This document shows positions 8,136 through 17,388 of a DNA stretch of 64,000 nt, piece after piece. The notes under the pieces were generated by a model that had not been told where the DNA came from, did no database searches, and worked only from the letters and a program-made list of their open reading frames with translations. Within the stretch, counting starts at the first letter, position 1; each line of letters opens with the position of its first letter. Source of the stretch: Acidiferrobacterales bacterium (GTDB lineage: Bacteria > Pseudomonadota > Gammaproteobacteria > Acidiferrobacterales > SZUA-150); contig CAMYII010000096.1 of NCBI GenBank assembly GCA_947258385.1, positions 1-64,000 of the forward strand. Reading direction: 5' to 3'. A program made the position numbers and the translations under genes.

Positions 8136-8141
8136 CATCTC

Positions 8142-8290
8142 ACGCCCTGGAAGTAACGCAAAGCACGCCAAGGCGCGGAGGACGCAAAGGATACTTCAAA
8201 AATAAAACGTTTTTGCTTTCTTCGCGTACTTTGCGTCCTCCGCGACCTCTGCGTTGATTCCACAGCGCCAGGGGGTGGAAGGTATTTTGA
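8142..8290 (+). repeat. Dispersed palindromic repeat, family 1, copy 2
   Basis: Second copy, beginning CACGCCCTGGAAGTAACGC and ending at GGTATTTTGA. Both arms share a 16-base complementary block (CGCGGAGGACGCAAAG on the left, its reverse complement on the right), giving the best-paired hairpin of the four copies. It sits between the SDR stop and the 5' region of the TolC fusion gene; the 160 bases that follow up to 8454 hold no other gene. Confidence 0.85.
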
Positions 8291-8454
8291 GCCAATCACG
8301 CACTGATTTAATCAGGGCCTCCCCGGATCTGGTCTTGCTTCGGGCATCAACCGGAAAAAATACCGGCTTGTCGCCAGGTTTGTTTTTCGTACAATGGATG
8401 CGTTCACAACAGGCATACAGGCCATCCTTGTTCGCCGGTGCCGGGAGAAAAACA

Positions 8455-10839
8455 ATGTCGAGTAACTATTTCGCAGTTCTCGCGCTGGCGTGCCTGAGCA
8501 TCGTCGGTGCACAAACGGCTGATGCCAGGCAGTTCAGCAGATCCGCACCCATTAATGTTGGTATTGTCATGGATGGTCCGACAGAACGCAGCGAGGAGAT
8601 CCGCAAGGCCTTCGAGCAGGAGATCATCGCGCTGACCCGCGACGATTTCAAGGTCCGCTTCCCCAAAAACAGGCGCCTGCTGGCCGATTGGACACGCGGC
8701 GGCATCAAGGCCGCGGTCAATAAACTGCTGGCCGATCCTCAGGTTCACATGGTCATCGCGATCGGCGTTTTTTCCTCCAATGAGGTTGGCCACCGCCGGA
8801 AGCTGAGCAAACCGGTGGTAGCGCCCTTCGTCGTGGACCGCAAGCTACAAGGGCTGCCGTACAAGAACGGTAAAAGCGGCGTGCGCAACCTGACCTATGT
8901 CGCCTACCCCTCGGATCTGGTACGCGACATCAAGGTGTTCCACGATGTGGTCTCGTTCAAGAAACTCACCTGCGTGATCGATGAAGTTGCGATTGAAGCC
9001 GTCCCCGGCATCGAGAACAGCTGTCGACAGGCGGCCGAGGGCATAGGCGTTGGCGCCGATTATATCGCCATGAAAGCGCCATTGGCCAAGAACATATTGG
9101 CGGCGCTGCCGGCCGACACCGACGCGGTCTACCTGGCTCCGCTCATGCGCCTGCCTTCCAAGGAATTCGAGCGCCTCGTCGCCGGTCTCATTGAACGGCG
9201 GCTGCCCAGTTTCGCCTTTCTGGGCAGACGCGACGTGCAGCGCGGCGTGCTCGCCGGGGTGGCACCGGACGTGGATCTCGATCGCATCGTGCGCCGCACG
9301 GCGCTGAACATCCAGCGCATATTGCTCGGCGAACAGCCGGGCAGCCTGAAGGTCGATCTCGATGCGCGCGAAAGCCTGGCGATCAACATGGCGACCGCGC
9401 GCGCCATCGGCTTCTCGCCGAAGTGGACCACCCTGAATACCGCCGAGCTGCTCTACGAAGAGGAGCGCGGCACGGCCAATGAGCTGTCGCTGGCGAGAGT
9501 GGTGCGCGACGCCGTCAAGGTCAACCTGGATGTCAGGGTGGCGGAGCGCAACGTGGCCGCCGGGGCCGAGGACATCCGCCAGGCGCGCTCCGGCCTGCTG
9601 CCGCAGGTCGATCTGTCGGGCGATTATGTCGAAATCAATGAAGAACGCGTCGTATTACTTCCGGGCACGCAGGAGCGTACTACGTCCGGCTCGGTGACCC
9701 TGAACCAGCGTATCTATTCCGAACCCGCCTGGGCCAATCTGTCGATCCAGAAGCACTTGCAACAATCGCGCGAATCCGAGCGCGACCAGGTGCGCCTGGA
9801 CGTGATCCTCGATACCGCCAACGCCTATCTCGATGTGCTGCGCGCCAAGACCGCCGAACGCATCCAGAGACAGAACCTCACGCTGACGCGCTCCAACCTG
9901 GATCTCGCGCGCATCCGCCGCAAGGTCGGCACCGCCGGGCCATCGGAGGTCTACCGCTGGGAGAGTGAAATCGCGGGCGTCCGGATCAACGTGATCGACG
10001 CCGAGGCCCTGCGGCAACAAACCGAGCTCGCGCTCAACCGCCTGCGCAACCGGCCGCTGGAAGAGGCCTTTACCACCACCGAGGCAGGGGTCGATGACCC
10101 CGAACTGATCACCAGCCAGAAGCGGCTGTTTGACATGACCAACAACCCGGCCAGCTTCGCCATATTCCGCGATTTCCTGGTGCAACAGGGGCTGGCGGCC
10201 TCGCCGGAGCGGGCGCAGCTGCTGGCCACCATCTCCGCCCAGGAGCGCAGCCTCAAGTCCGCCCGGCGCGCCTACTGGCAGCCCGAGCTGGGCCTGCAGG
10301 CCGACGTGACCGAGATTCTTTCGCGCGATGGGAAAGCGATCCCACCAGTCATTGACGAGGACACCGAGACCACGGTTGGGGTGCAACTGTCCATTCCCTT
10401 GTTCACCAGCGGCTCGCGCGGGGCGGACAAGGTCAGGGCCTTCGAGGGCCTGCAGCAGCTGCGCCTGCAACTGCGCTCCACCGAGGAGCGCGTGGAACAG
10501 CGCATCCGCTCGGCGCTGCACGCGAGCCGTTCGTCTTATGCCGGTATCGGGCTCTCGCGCGCGGGCGCCGACGCCGCCCGCAAGAATCTGAAGGTGGTCA
10601 AGGATGCCTACTCCCGCGGGACGGCTTCGATTCTCGATCTGCTCGACGCGCAAAATGCCGCCATCGTGGCCGAGCAGGCGGCGGCCAACGCGGTGCACAA
10701 TTTTCTCAAGGACCTGATGGAGGTCGAGCGCGCCATCTCCCGCTTCGACTTCTTTTTAACCGAGCAGGAACAAACGGCCTGGCTCGCGCGCATGGATGAG
10801 TATTTTCAACAGCGCGGCGTCACGTCGGGCAGACGCTAG
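8455..10839 (+). CDS. Fusion: ABC-type substrate-binding-like domain plus TolC-family outer-membrane channel
   Basis: A 794-residue exported protein. ATG 8455 has GGGAG seven bases upstream; residues 1-24 form a signal peptide ending ADA. Residues ~31-325 look like the ABC_sub_bind (PF04392-type) periplasmic fold: INVGIVMDGPTERSEEI, VHMVIAIGVFSSNEVG, PVVAPFVVD, LPSFAFLGRRDVQRG and INMATARAIGFSPKW. Residues ~340-775 are a TolC-type efflux channel with two coiled-coil repeats (ANAYLDVLRAKTAERIQ, VKDAYSRGTASILDLLDAQN) and strands such as GLLPQVDLSGDYVE. The longer in-frame start at 8254 lies in the repeat. No pump gene is adjacent. The fusion suggests periplasmic ligand capture linked to an outer-membrane exit. 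Confidence 0.88.
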   Translation: MSSNYFAVLALACLSIVGAQTADARQFSRSAPINVGIVMDGPTERSEEIRKAFEQEIIALTRDDFKVRFPKNRRLLADWTRGGIKAAVNKLLADPQVHMVIAIGVFSSNEVGHRRKLSKPVVAPFVVDRKLQGLPYKNGKSGVRNLTYVAYPSDLVRDIKVFHDVVSFKKLTCVIDEVAIEAVPGIENSCRQAAEGIGVGADYIAMKAPLAKNILAALPADTDAVYLAPLMRLPSKEFERLVAGLIERRLPSFAFLGRRDVQRGVLAGVAPDVDLDRIVRRTALNIQRILLGEQPGSLKVDLDARESLAINMATARAIGFSPKWTTLNTAELLYEEERGTANELSLARVVRDAVKVNLDVRVAERNVAAGAEDIRQARSGLLPQVDLSGDYVEINEERVVLLPGTQERTTSGSVTLNQRIYSEPAWANLSIQKHLQQSRESERDQVRLDVILDTANAYLDVLRAKTAERIQRQNLTLTRSNLDLARIRRKVGTAGPSEVYRWESEIAGVRINVIDAEALRQQTELALNRLRNRPLEEAFTTTEAGVDDPELITSQKRLFDMTNNPASFAIFRDFLVQQGLAASPERAQLLATISAQERSLKSARRAYWQPELGLQADVTEILSRDGKAIPPVIDEDTETTVGVQLSIPLFTSGSRGADKVRAFEGLQQLRLQLRSTEERVEQRIRSALHASRSSYAGIGLSRAGADAARKNLKVVKDAYSRGTASILDLLDAQNAAIVAEQAAANAVHNFLKDLMEVERAISRFDFFLTEQEQTAWLARMDEYFQQRGVTSGRR

Positions 10840-10960
10840 CGCGCGTCGCGACATGGCGCACGTTCGGTGAGTCCGCACGGCCTATGGTATTTCCAGCCCA
10901 TGATGCTTACAGGGCCGGGCAACGAGACAAGCCCTTGATCATCATCGCGGGGGCTCCCGC

Positions 10961-12484
10961 ATGAATAGATGGCAGCGCCTGCTCGACCGGATCGAGCGCA
11001 CGGGCAACCGTCTGCCGGAACCGGCGGTGCTGTTCCTGCTGGCGACACTCGCCGTGATCGCGCTTTCGCAACTCGCGGTGAGCCTTGGGTGGTCGGTCAC
11101 AAGGACCGGCGGCGGCCCCGGCCCGGGCGCCGCCACATTGGAGGCGGTCGGCCTGCTCGGCTCCGACGGCCTGTGGTGGCTGCTCAGCCATCTGGTGGAA
11201 AACTTCATCAACTTCCCGCCGCTCGGACTGGTCCTGACAGGCATGCTCGGCATCGGCCTGGCCGAGCGTTCCGGCCTCATCCCGGCCCTGCTGCAGCGCG
11301 GCATGACCGCCGTGCCCGCTTCCCTGCTGACGCCCACCATGGTGTTCCTCGGCATCATGTCCTCGCTCGCGCTGGATGCCGGCTATATCGTGCTCCCACC
11401 GCTGGCCGCCGCCTTGTATCTGGCGCTCGGGCGGCCGCCACTCGCGGGCCTGGCCGCGGTGTTCGCCGGCGTCTCGGCCGGCTTCAGCGCCAATCTCTTT
11501 ATCACCGCGGTCGACCCCCTGCTCTCGGGCCTGACCCAGGCCGGCGCCCAGGTGCTCGATAGCGCGTATCAGGTCGCGGTCACCGCGAACTGGTGGTTCA
11601 TGATCGCCTCGACCGTGGCACTGACATTCACCGGTTGGGCGGTCACCGCCTGGATAGTCGAGCCTAGGTTACAGCCGGCGTCGAGCACGACGAAGACAAT
11701 GCAGGCGCCGGTCATACCAAGTGTGGACAACCGGCGTGCCCTGCGAATCGGTCTGATCGCGGTCGCCTTAACCTTGACTGGACTGCTGCTGTTGATTCTT
11801 GTGCCGGGCGCACCGCTTTATGGGCAAGGTATACGCTTTGATCGCTGGGTCGAGGCCATGGTGCCGATGTTATTCCTGTTCTTTCTCATCCCCAGCCTGG
11901 CCTATGGGTTTGCCGCCGGAACCATCCGCAGCAACAAGGACGCGGCGCGCATGCTGGGCGAGACCATGGCCAGTCTGGGTCCGTATATCGTGCTCGCCTT
12001 TTTCGCCGCCCAGTTCATCGCGGCGTTCAAGCACTCCAACCTCGGCGTCATGCTGGCCATCGCCGGCGGCCAGACGCTGGCCGAGGCGCAGTTACCCCCT
12101 GCGTTGCTGATCGCCTGTTTTGTTGGGCTTGTATTGCTGAGCAATCTCTTTATCGGCTCGGCCTCGGCGAAATACGCACTGTTCGCGCCGGTGTTCGTGC
12201 CCATGTTCATGCTGGCGGGCATCAGTCCGGAGCTGACCCAGGCCGCCTACCGGGTGGGCGACTCCGTCAGCAACATCATTACCCCGCTGAATCCGTATTT
12301 CATCATCGTACTGGCCTTTATGCGCAAGTACGCGCCCGAATCCGGGCTCGGCACATTGGTAGCTGTCATGCTGCCCTACACCGTTGTATTCACCATCGTC
12401 TGGGGAATCATATTGATCGCCTGGATGCTGGCCGGCGTTGAGCTCGGGCCGGGCGGGGTGCTCGTGTATCCGCCTGGACGATGA
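10961..12484 (+). CDS. AbgT-family transporter
   Basis: A 507-residue inner-membrane protein with about a dozen hydrophobic segments. It begins with the family-typical short cytoplasmic helix and LPEPAVLFLLATLAVIAL, then FINFPPLGLVLTGMLGIGLAERSG, LDAGYIVLPPLAAAL and GVSAGFSANLF. The C-terminal half has SNLFIGSASAKYALFAPVFVP and GDSVSNIITPLNPYF, both diagnostic of AbgT. Known members import p-aminobenzoyl-glutamate or export antimetabolites such as sulfonamides using the proton gradient. The gene stands alone, with no aminohydrolase partner nearby, so import versus efflux cannot be decided. Confidence 0.93.
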   Translation: MNRWQRLLDRIERTGNRLPEPAVLFLLATLAVIALSQLAVSLGWSVTRTGGGPGPGAATLEAVGLLGSDGLWWLLSHLVENFINFPPLGLVLTGMLGIGLAERSGLIPALLQRGMTAVPASLLTPTMVFLGIMSSLALDAGYIVLPPLAAALYLALGRPPLAGLAAVFAGVSAGFSANLFITAVDPLLSGLTQAGAQVLDSAYQVAVTANWWFMIASTVALTFTGWAVTAWIVEPRLQPASSTTKTMQAPVIPSVDNRRALRIGLIAVALTLTGLLLLILVPGAPLYGQGIRFDRWVEAMVPMLFLFFLIPSLAYGFAAGTIRSNKDAARMLGETMASLGPYIVLAFFAAQFIAAFKHSNLGVMLAIAGGQTLAEAQLPPALLIACFVGLVLLSNLFIGSASAKYALFAPVFVPMFMLAGISPELTQAAYRVGDSVSNIITPLNPYFIIVLAFMRKYAPESGLGTLVAVMLPYTVVFTIVWGIILIAWMLAGVELGPGGVLVYPPGR

Positions 12485-12511
12485 AGTGAAGGGTGTGACG
12501 CCGCGGAAATG

Positions 12512-12902
12512 TTAACCTAACAGCGCTTCGAGCCGCCCCGCCGACTGTTTGCCCATCAGCATCTTCTGGATTTTGCCGTCGCGCACCAGCACGGTCGTGG
12601 GCGTGCCCATCACCCCGAAACGGCCCGCCAGCTCGGACGATTGCGTCACGTCCACCGCGATGACGTTACCGTGTCTTTGCGCAAGCTCGTCGATGGCCGG
12701 TGTCATCGCCCGGCAGGGGCCGCAGGCCGGGCTGAAGAAATACAGCATGATGTTGCCGTACTCCCGCTGGCGTTGATCAATAAGGTGACTGATATCAGGC
12801 GCGGGCCGGCCTCGCAGGGCGCGCGCGTAACTGGGCGATGAGCTGCGGCAAAAAAAGCAAACCCACCAGTACCAGAACAATAAGGTAAGTCGTCGTATCC
12901 AT
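12512..12902 (-). CDS. Membrane-anchored thioredoxin-like protein with a frameshift
   Basis: The C-terminal ~95 residues are a thioredoxin domain with YFFSPACGPCRAMTP (CGPC redox site), VDVTQSSELAGRFGVMGTPT (cis-proline) and LMGKQSAGRLEALL. The natural N-terminus is in another frame: ATG 12902 gives MDTTTYLIVLVLVGLLF, a membrane anchor, then QLIAQLRAR. That frame stops at a TGA near 12798, while the domain frame reads RALRGRPAPDIS. Gain of one GC unit in the GC run at 12819-12827 would join both into one protein of about 130 residues. Either a sequencing/assembly indel or a real mutation. It converges with the AbgT gene. Confidence 0.75.
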
Positions 12903-12983
12903 ACTCTCAATTCCCGTTTGTTGCCTTTCCATACCCTGTGTTAACCACATCGGGAGCTGCTGCAAGCGACCTGCCTGCGCCGT

Positions 12984-13946
12984 CTAAAGCTGCTCCATCA
13001 GACTGACCATGCGGCGGCGCATCGCTTTGTCGGGCAGGCGACCGTAACCCGAGCGCATATTATCCGCCAGGTGCTTGGGCTTGCGGGTGGCGGGGATTGC
13101 GCAGGTGACCGCGGGGTGCGAAAAAATATATTTCAGGAAAAACTGCGCCCAGCTGTGGCAATCGAATTCCCCGGCCCAATCGGGCAGCTTGCGGCCGCGC
13201 ACCTTGTGAAACAGATCGGCCTTCTCGAACGGCCGGTTGACCATCACCGCCGTCCCCGTATCGGCCGCCAGCGGCAGCAGTCTCTGCTCCGCCTCGCGGG
13301 TGGCGATGGAATAGGGCAGTTGCACGAAATCCAGGCCCTCGTTCTTGATAAGCTTTTCCAGCTCATCGAACGCCCCGACCACATAGTGCGTCACCCCGAG
13401 ATAGCGTATCTTCCCGGCCTTCTTCCATTCGCGCAAGGTCCGCAGCTGCGTCTGGGTGTCGACCAGATTGTGCACCTGCATGAGATCGATGCGCTTGCTG
13501 CGCATGCGACGCATGGATTGCTCCATCTGCCGGATGCCTGCGTCCCGGCCTTCGGTCCAGACCTTGGTCGCGAGAAACAATGAGCCTTGCACGCCAAGCC
13601 CTGCCGCCAGATCGCCGACCACGGTCTCGGCGTTACCGTACATGGGCGAGGAATCCACCGCGCTGCCGCCCAGCTCGACAAACAGACGCAGTACCTCTTT
13701 CAGCGCGGCACGCGCCTGCTCGCCGGAGCCGACATCGAAGGTCCGTGCCGTCCCCAGGCCGACGGCCGGCAGCATCTCCCCGCTGCGTGGAATCCGACGC
13801 TTGAGCATGCTGCCTACCGGCTCGGCGCCGGCGGTGCCAACGACAAGACCTGCGCCCGCACCGGCGATCAATTTGAGGACATCTCGGCGCGTGAGCCATG
13901 CCTGATCACCACAATTACGGCCCTGTCCTGGTTTTTTGCTGTTCAT
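12984..13946 (-). CDS. Tat-exported aldo/keto reductase
   Basis: A 320-residue protein starting at ATG 13946 (AGGGAG upstream). The N-terminus has a twin-arginine signal, LTRRDVLKLIAGAGAGLVVG, so a folded, cofactor-loaded enzyme is probably sent to the periplasm. The aldo/keto reductase barrel follows, with catalytic residues in VDSSPMYGNAE (Asp and Tyr), FLATKVW (Lys) and MQVHNL (His). The C-terminal part, PAVTCAIPATRKPKHLADN, is the usual NADPH-binding end. Tat-exported members of this family are common in Proteobacteria but their substrates are mostly unknown. Confidence 0.9.
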   Translation of the reverse strand: MNSKKPGQGRNCGDQAWLTRRDVLKLIAGAGAGLVVGTAGAEPVGSMLKRRIPRSGEMLPAVGLGTARTFDVGSGEQARAALKEVLRLFVELGGSAVDSSPMYGNAETVVGDLAAGLGVQGSLFLATKVWTEGRDAGIRQMEQSMRRMRSKRIDLMQVHNLVDTQTQLRTLREWKKAGKIRYLGVTHYVVGAFDELEKLIKNEGLDFVQLPYSIATREAEQRLLPLAADTGTAVMVNRPFEKADLFHKVRGRKLPDWAGEFDCHSWAQFFLKYIFSHPAVTCAIPATRKPKHLADNMRSGYGRLPDKAMRRRMVSLMEQL

Positions 13947-14012
13947 CGCGAGCTCCCTGTCAATACCGAGTCTAACAAGCCGTAAGCATAGCGCCGCTGC
14001 CGGCGCCAAAAC

Positions 14013-14170
14013 AGCAACCCTTCACGCCCTGGAAGCAACGCAAAGCACGCCAAGGCGCAGAGGGCGCAAAGAATACTTCAAAATATCAAGCGTTTTTGCT
14101 TTCTCCGCGTACTTTGCGTCTCCGCGACCCCACAACGCCAGGGGGCGGAAAGTATTCTGAGAAGGGTTCT
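14013..14170 (+). repeat. Dispersed palindromic repeat, family 1, copy 3 (with terminal inverted repeats)
   Basis: Third copy, 158 bases. It shows the likely full element ends: AGCAACCCTTCACGCCC on the left and CTGAGAAGGGTTCT on the right, so AACCCTT and AAGGGTT form a terminal inverted repeat. Copy 4 shares these ends. The right end reaches into the stop codon of the MFS gene (14169-14171), so the element may supply that stop. Confidence 0.85.
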
Positions 14171-15479
14171 AGGGATATTCAGGCTGCCGGCGAAGCCATT
14201 CCTGTTTGCGCCCAAGCAGCAGCCCGGTGACGAGCCAGGCGGCGGCGATGGGCACGGCGATCAAGGCCATGGCCGACAGACCCAGACCGAGGCCGCTCAG
14301 CCCCGCGAATACCCAGCCGCTGACGGCGTCACCGCCGCGGTAAACCACGGTATCGATAAAGTTCTTGGACTTGTATTTTTCCTCGCGCGAGACAACGGTC
14401 CACAATATCTCCCGCGCCGGCCTGGCAATGCCGTAGTTTCCCGTCCGCCGTGTGACCTGAAAGGCCACGAGCACCACTAACACCGGCGCCATCGCAAGCG
14501 AAATAAAGCCGGCGATCATCAGCCCCGGAATCAATGCCAGCGTAACCGGCAGGCCGAAGCGGGAGACCAGACGCGCCGTAACAAAAATCTGCAACAATAT
14601 AGTCAGCAGATTGACGGCCAAATCTATCGCCGCGAACACGGCGGTGCGCCGACCCGGATCATCGAAGGCGTCGCGCACGATATGGGCCTGCTCAAAATAT
14701 AAAAAGGTGGCCAGGGTCGTGTACAACAAGATAAAAAGGCAGATCCCGAGTAAATATGGCGAACGCATGACGAGTTTGACGCCGTTGAATATGCCCCCGC
14801 CCATGGGCGCGTCGGTGGCCATGGCTGCGGGCGCGGCGCGGCCTCCGCCGTGCTCTGTCCAGCGCAGCAGGCGCTGGATACAGATGACGGCGAGCAGCAG
14901 AAACAGCGCTGAAATAACGAGCAGGTTGGCGGGGCCGATGGACATCGCCAGCACGGTCGTGAGAAACGGCCCGAGCAAAGCGCCGGCACTGCCGCCGGCG
15001 GCGATAAATCCAAATAAACGACGCGCCTGTTCATTGGCGAACAAATCGGCCATTAAGCTCCAGAACACGGAGACCACGAACAGATTAAAGACACTGATCC
15101 AGACAAAAAAGGCGCGCGCCGTGGCGGCGACGGCGATCTCGTTCCTCAGCAACAGATAGAAGACGAGAATATTGGCGACAAAAAAATAATACACCAGCGG
15201 CAGCAGCTTGCGGCGCGGAAAACGCGCCGCGATCGCGCCGAACACCGGCACGGCAATGAGCATCGCGACAAAGGTACCGGTAAACAGCCACTGCAGGTTC
15301 TCTACGCCGCCTTGTATACCCATCTCGTCGCGTACCGGCCGCAGGATGTAGTAACTACAGAGCAGGCAGAAAAAATAGGCGAACGACCAGCCCAGGGCCG
15401 CGATCTCCTTGTCCTTGACATCCACGCAGCGCCGCAACAGCATCGTTGAGAGACCACGGCGCACGCCATCGACCTTCAT
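14169..15479 (-). CDS. MFS-type transporter related to nucleotide (Npt1/Npt2) translocators
   Basis: A 436-residue polytopic inner-membrane protein with twelve or so hydrophobic segments. The start of the core, FAYFFCLLCSYYILRPVRDEMG, and WLFTGTFVAMLIAVPVFGAI resemble MFS proteins of the Npt1/Npt2 (ATP/ADP translocase-like) group found in many free-living Proteobacteria. LMADLFANEQARRLFGFIAAGGSAGALLGP is the conserved middle loop. ATG 15479 has GGAGG ten bases upstream. Free-living members are not known to move ATP; the substrate is unknown. The stop codon coincides with the end of a repeat element. Confidence 0.8.
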   Translation of the reverse strand: MKVDGVRRGLSTMLLRRCVDVKDKEIAALGWSFAYFFCLLCSYYILRPVRDEMGIQGGVENLQWLFTGTFVAMLIAVPVFGAIAARFPRRKLLPLVYYFFVANILVFYLLLRNEIAVAATARAFFVWISVFNLFVVSVFWSLMADLFANEQARRLFGFIAAGGSAGALLGPFLTTVLAMSIGPANLLVISALFLLLAVICIQRLLRWTEHGGGRAAPAAMATDAPMGGGIFNGVKLVMRSPYLLGICLFILLYTTLATFLYFEQAHIVRDAFDDPGRRTAVFAAIDLAVNLLTILLQIFVTARLVSRFGLPVTLALIPGLMIAGFISLAMAPVLVVLVAFQVTRRTGNYGIARPAREILWTVVSREEKYKSKNFIDTVVYRGGDAVSGWVFAGLSGLGLGLSAMALIAVPIAAAWLVTGLLLGRKQEWLRRQPEYP

Positions 15480-15785
15480 TCGATACGAACCTCCAGGATT
15501 ACGGATTGTATGCGCTGCGACTGGCCCGTATCGCTAGCCACGCCGTTAGGGCACCGCTCCATGATACAGTCATGCAAAGGCGCCGATCCACGACTATTTT
15601 CCCTTCCGCGCCCCGGCACACTGCAAGCTGAAGATACTGCCAAAGGTTTGCGGCGCATGAGGCGTCATGGCTGAACCGCCCGATGCACAGCGACGGATAC
15701 CGAAAAACTTATATTTTAATAAGCAGCCAGGCACCACAGGACGTGCCGCATCGATCGAAGGTGGGTCATGACACGCCCGGAAGGG
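15480..15785. other. Intergenic region with a short family 2 repeat piece
   Basis: About 305 bases between two minus-strand genes. Positions 15725-15753 (GCCAGGCACCACAGGACGTG and on) match a segment found again at 31988-32021, 41748-41774 and 48599-48630. The rest shows no recognisable gene; the ribosome-binding site of the MFS gene is at about 15490. Confidence 0.5.
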
Positions 15786-16535
15786 CTATTCCAGATATTT
15801 TGCCTGCCATTGCAGATACAGATCATGGACATATTTATTATAGGCCTTTTTGTCAGAGAACTGCTCCGGGTCAATGGTGTCATAGACATAAAAGTTGGCG
15901 CGATTATTCTGTGTGGTCATGAAGTGCCACATCATGTCAATGAGGGTATGCGGCGGCTGCCATTCGAAATCCTGTTGCGCTTCATAGTGAATGAACACGG
16001 GCAGGATGGGCACGCCGGTGCGAAGCGAGATGTCAAACGCGCCGTGGCGGAAATCCTTGTAGATCCGCCTTCCCTTGCACCCGCCTTCCGGGAAAATGGC
16101 CACGCTGTTGCCTTCAGAGAGCGTTTGTGCGATTTGTCCGGCGGCGTCGTTACGGGACTCACGCGATTCACGCTTGACGAAAAGGGTGCCGGCCGCCTGA
16201 TTAATACGGCCCACCCACCACCAGTCCCGGATCTCTATCTTGCCCACGGGATACACCTTGAACAGCGCCGGTATACCGACATCCTCGAACGCCGAGGGGT
16301 GGTTGGCGATCAGAATAAACTGTTTCGGAATGGGCTTGATATTCTTTTGATGCAGCCGCAGATCGACGCCGAGCGCGCGAACAAAAAATTGGCACCAGAT
16401 TCTAAAGAGGCGGAAGTAAGCTGATTTTATTAACGTGTGCGGCAGGAAGGATAATATATATAGCGCGACGGTGAACACCGCCAGCTCCACCCAGCAGATA
16501 AGCAGCCACAGAATGCGCCCGCAACAATAAAACAC
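15786..16535 (-). CDS. Lysophospholipid acyltransferase-like protein (PlsC superfamily)
   Basis: A 249-residue inner-membrane-associated acyltransferase. The N-terminus holds hydrophobic segments (LWLLICWVELAVFTVALYIL), followed by LPLAT blocks: block I ILIANHPSAFEDVGIPALF, block II around GTLFVKRESRESR and block III VAIFPEGGCKG. Block I is unusual: canonical members have HX4D, but here the spacing is H-PSAFE-D (HX5D), with Glu at the normal position. Block IV is GVPILPVFIHYE. The family moves acyl chains to lysophosphatidic acid or related acceptors. Acceptor and donor unknown. Confidence 0.85.
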   Translation of the reverse strand: MFYCCGRILWLLICWVELAVFTVALYILSFLPHTLIKSAYFRLFRIWCQFFVRALGVDLRLHQKNIKPIPKQFILIANHPSAFEDVGIPALFKVYPVGKIEIRDWWWVGRINQAAGTLFVKRESRESRNDAAGQIAQTLSEGNSVAIFPEGGCKGRRIYKDFRHGAFDISLRTGVPILPVFIHYEAQQDFEWQPPHTLIDMMWHFMTTQNNRANFYVYDTIDPEQFSDKKAYNKYVHDLYLQWQAKYLE

Positions 16536-16613
16536 TTATCCTCCATACCCACTTCGCTTTAGACCGTCTTTTGTCAATTATGATTCAGACAACACTAAAT
16601 ACCCTAATGCGGT

Positions 16614-16919
16614 CTAATGTATTGCATGTATCTGCGGCAGTACCGGTTCAAGGATGGGCCGCGAGGCGGGAGAGATGCTTGCCTCTACCGTTCCCCGACC
16701 CGCCTTCGGCGGCAGCCAGACTAGCTCCGGATAAGCGATGACCTCGTTCGGCACTACCAGTACCTGGAAGCCAAACCTGACAGAGGGATTCTCGTCAAAA
16801 AAGGCGGGGTACTTCTGCCGTAAGACAGCATAGTGGCTCTGGTTCACGAATACCACCGACGGCCCCAGGCCATGCCTGCGCTTAAAATCCCGTACTTGTC
16901 GGAGGATCTGTTTAAGCAT
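16614..16919 (-). CDS. Small conserved-looking hypothetical protein
   Basis: A 101-residue soluble protein that I do not recognise. It begins MLKQILRQVRDFKRRHG, with GPSVVFVNQSHYAVLRQKYP, FFDENPSVRFGFQVLVVP and VWLPPKAGRG. The alternation of helix and strand, balanced composition and lack of Arg/Pro bias support real coding. It lies 78 bases upstream of the acyltransferase gene on the same strand. Confidence 0.55.
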   Translation of the reverse strand: MLKQILRQVRDFKRRHGLGPSVVFVNQSHYAVLRQKYPAFFDENPSVRFGFQVLVVPNEVIAYPELVWLPPKAGRGTVEASISPASRPILEPVLPQIHAIH

Positions 16920-17388
16920 TTTCGGTTACCCCTTTACCGGCCTTTGATCTCGCCCCACTCGCCCGGCCCAGCGGGCTGTAAAACCGATCGCTGCTCACAA
17001 CCGGAAGGGCTCTTGTGCTTCCACGGAGAGTTATAGAATACTGAGCAAAAAATATGCCGAGTTACCGATGTTCACTTTGTCGATGAGCGGGCGCTTGCCA
17101 CTTGCACACCCCTACCGCGTGTTCGCAGGATTCCTGGATATCTGGCCAACGGATGCAGCGGCGACCACATCCCTAAGGATTCTCCAGCGACGGCCAGCTG
17201 CCCCTGAGCGCCGCACAAATACCGAGGGATTACCATGCGAGCTGTATGGTTGGCATCGGGGGTACGCCGATGCTCTGGCAGACGTCCGGCCCGGATCGCC
17301 TTGGCGCTTTCAGTTGGGGAGAAGTTGTTACACGGTAGGCGAGCACAGGAATCAGGACCCGTAGGCGGCCATCGCCACAGGAATGACG
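16920..17388. other. Intergenic region, no gene seen
   Basis: About 470 bases between two minus-strand genes. Open frames here read as Arg/Ser/Pro-rich translations without a family pattern. I see no repeat copy, RNA gene or clear terminator. Confidence 0.4.

Noticed and set aside
9655-10698. Minus-strand 347-residue frame opposite the TolC fusion
   Set aside because: Arg/Gly/Gln-rich shadow; the plus strand has an obvious TolC domain.
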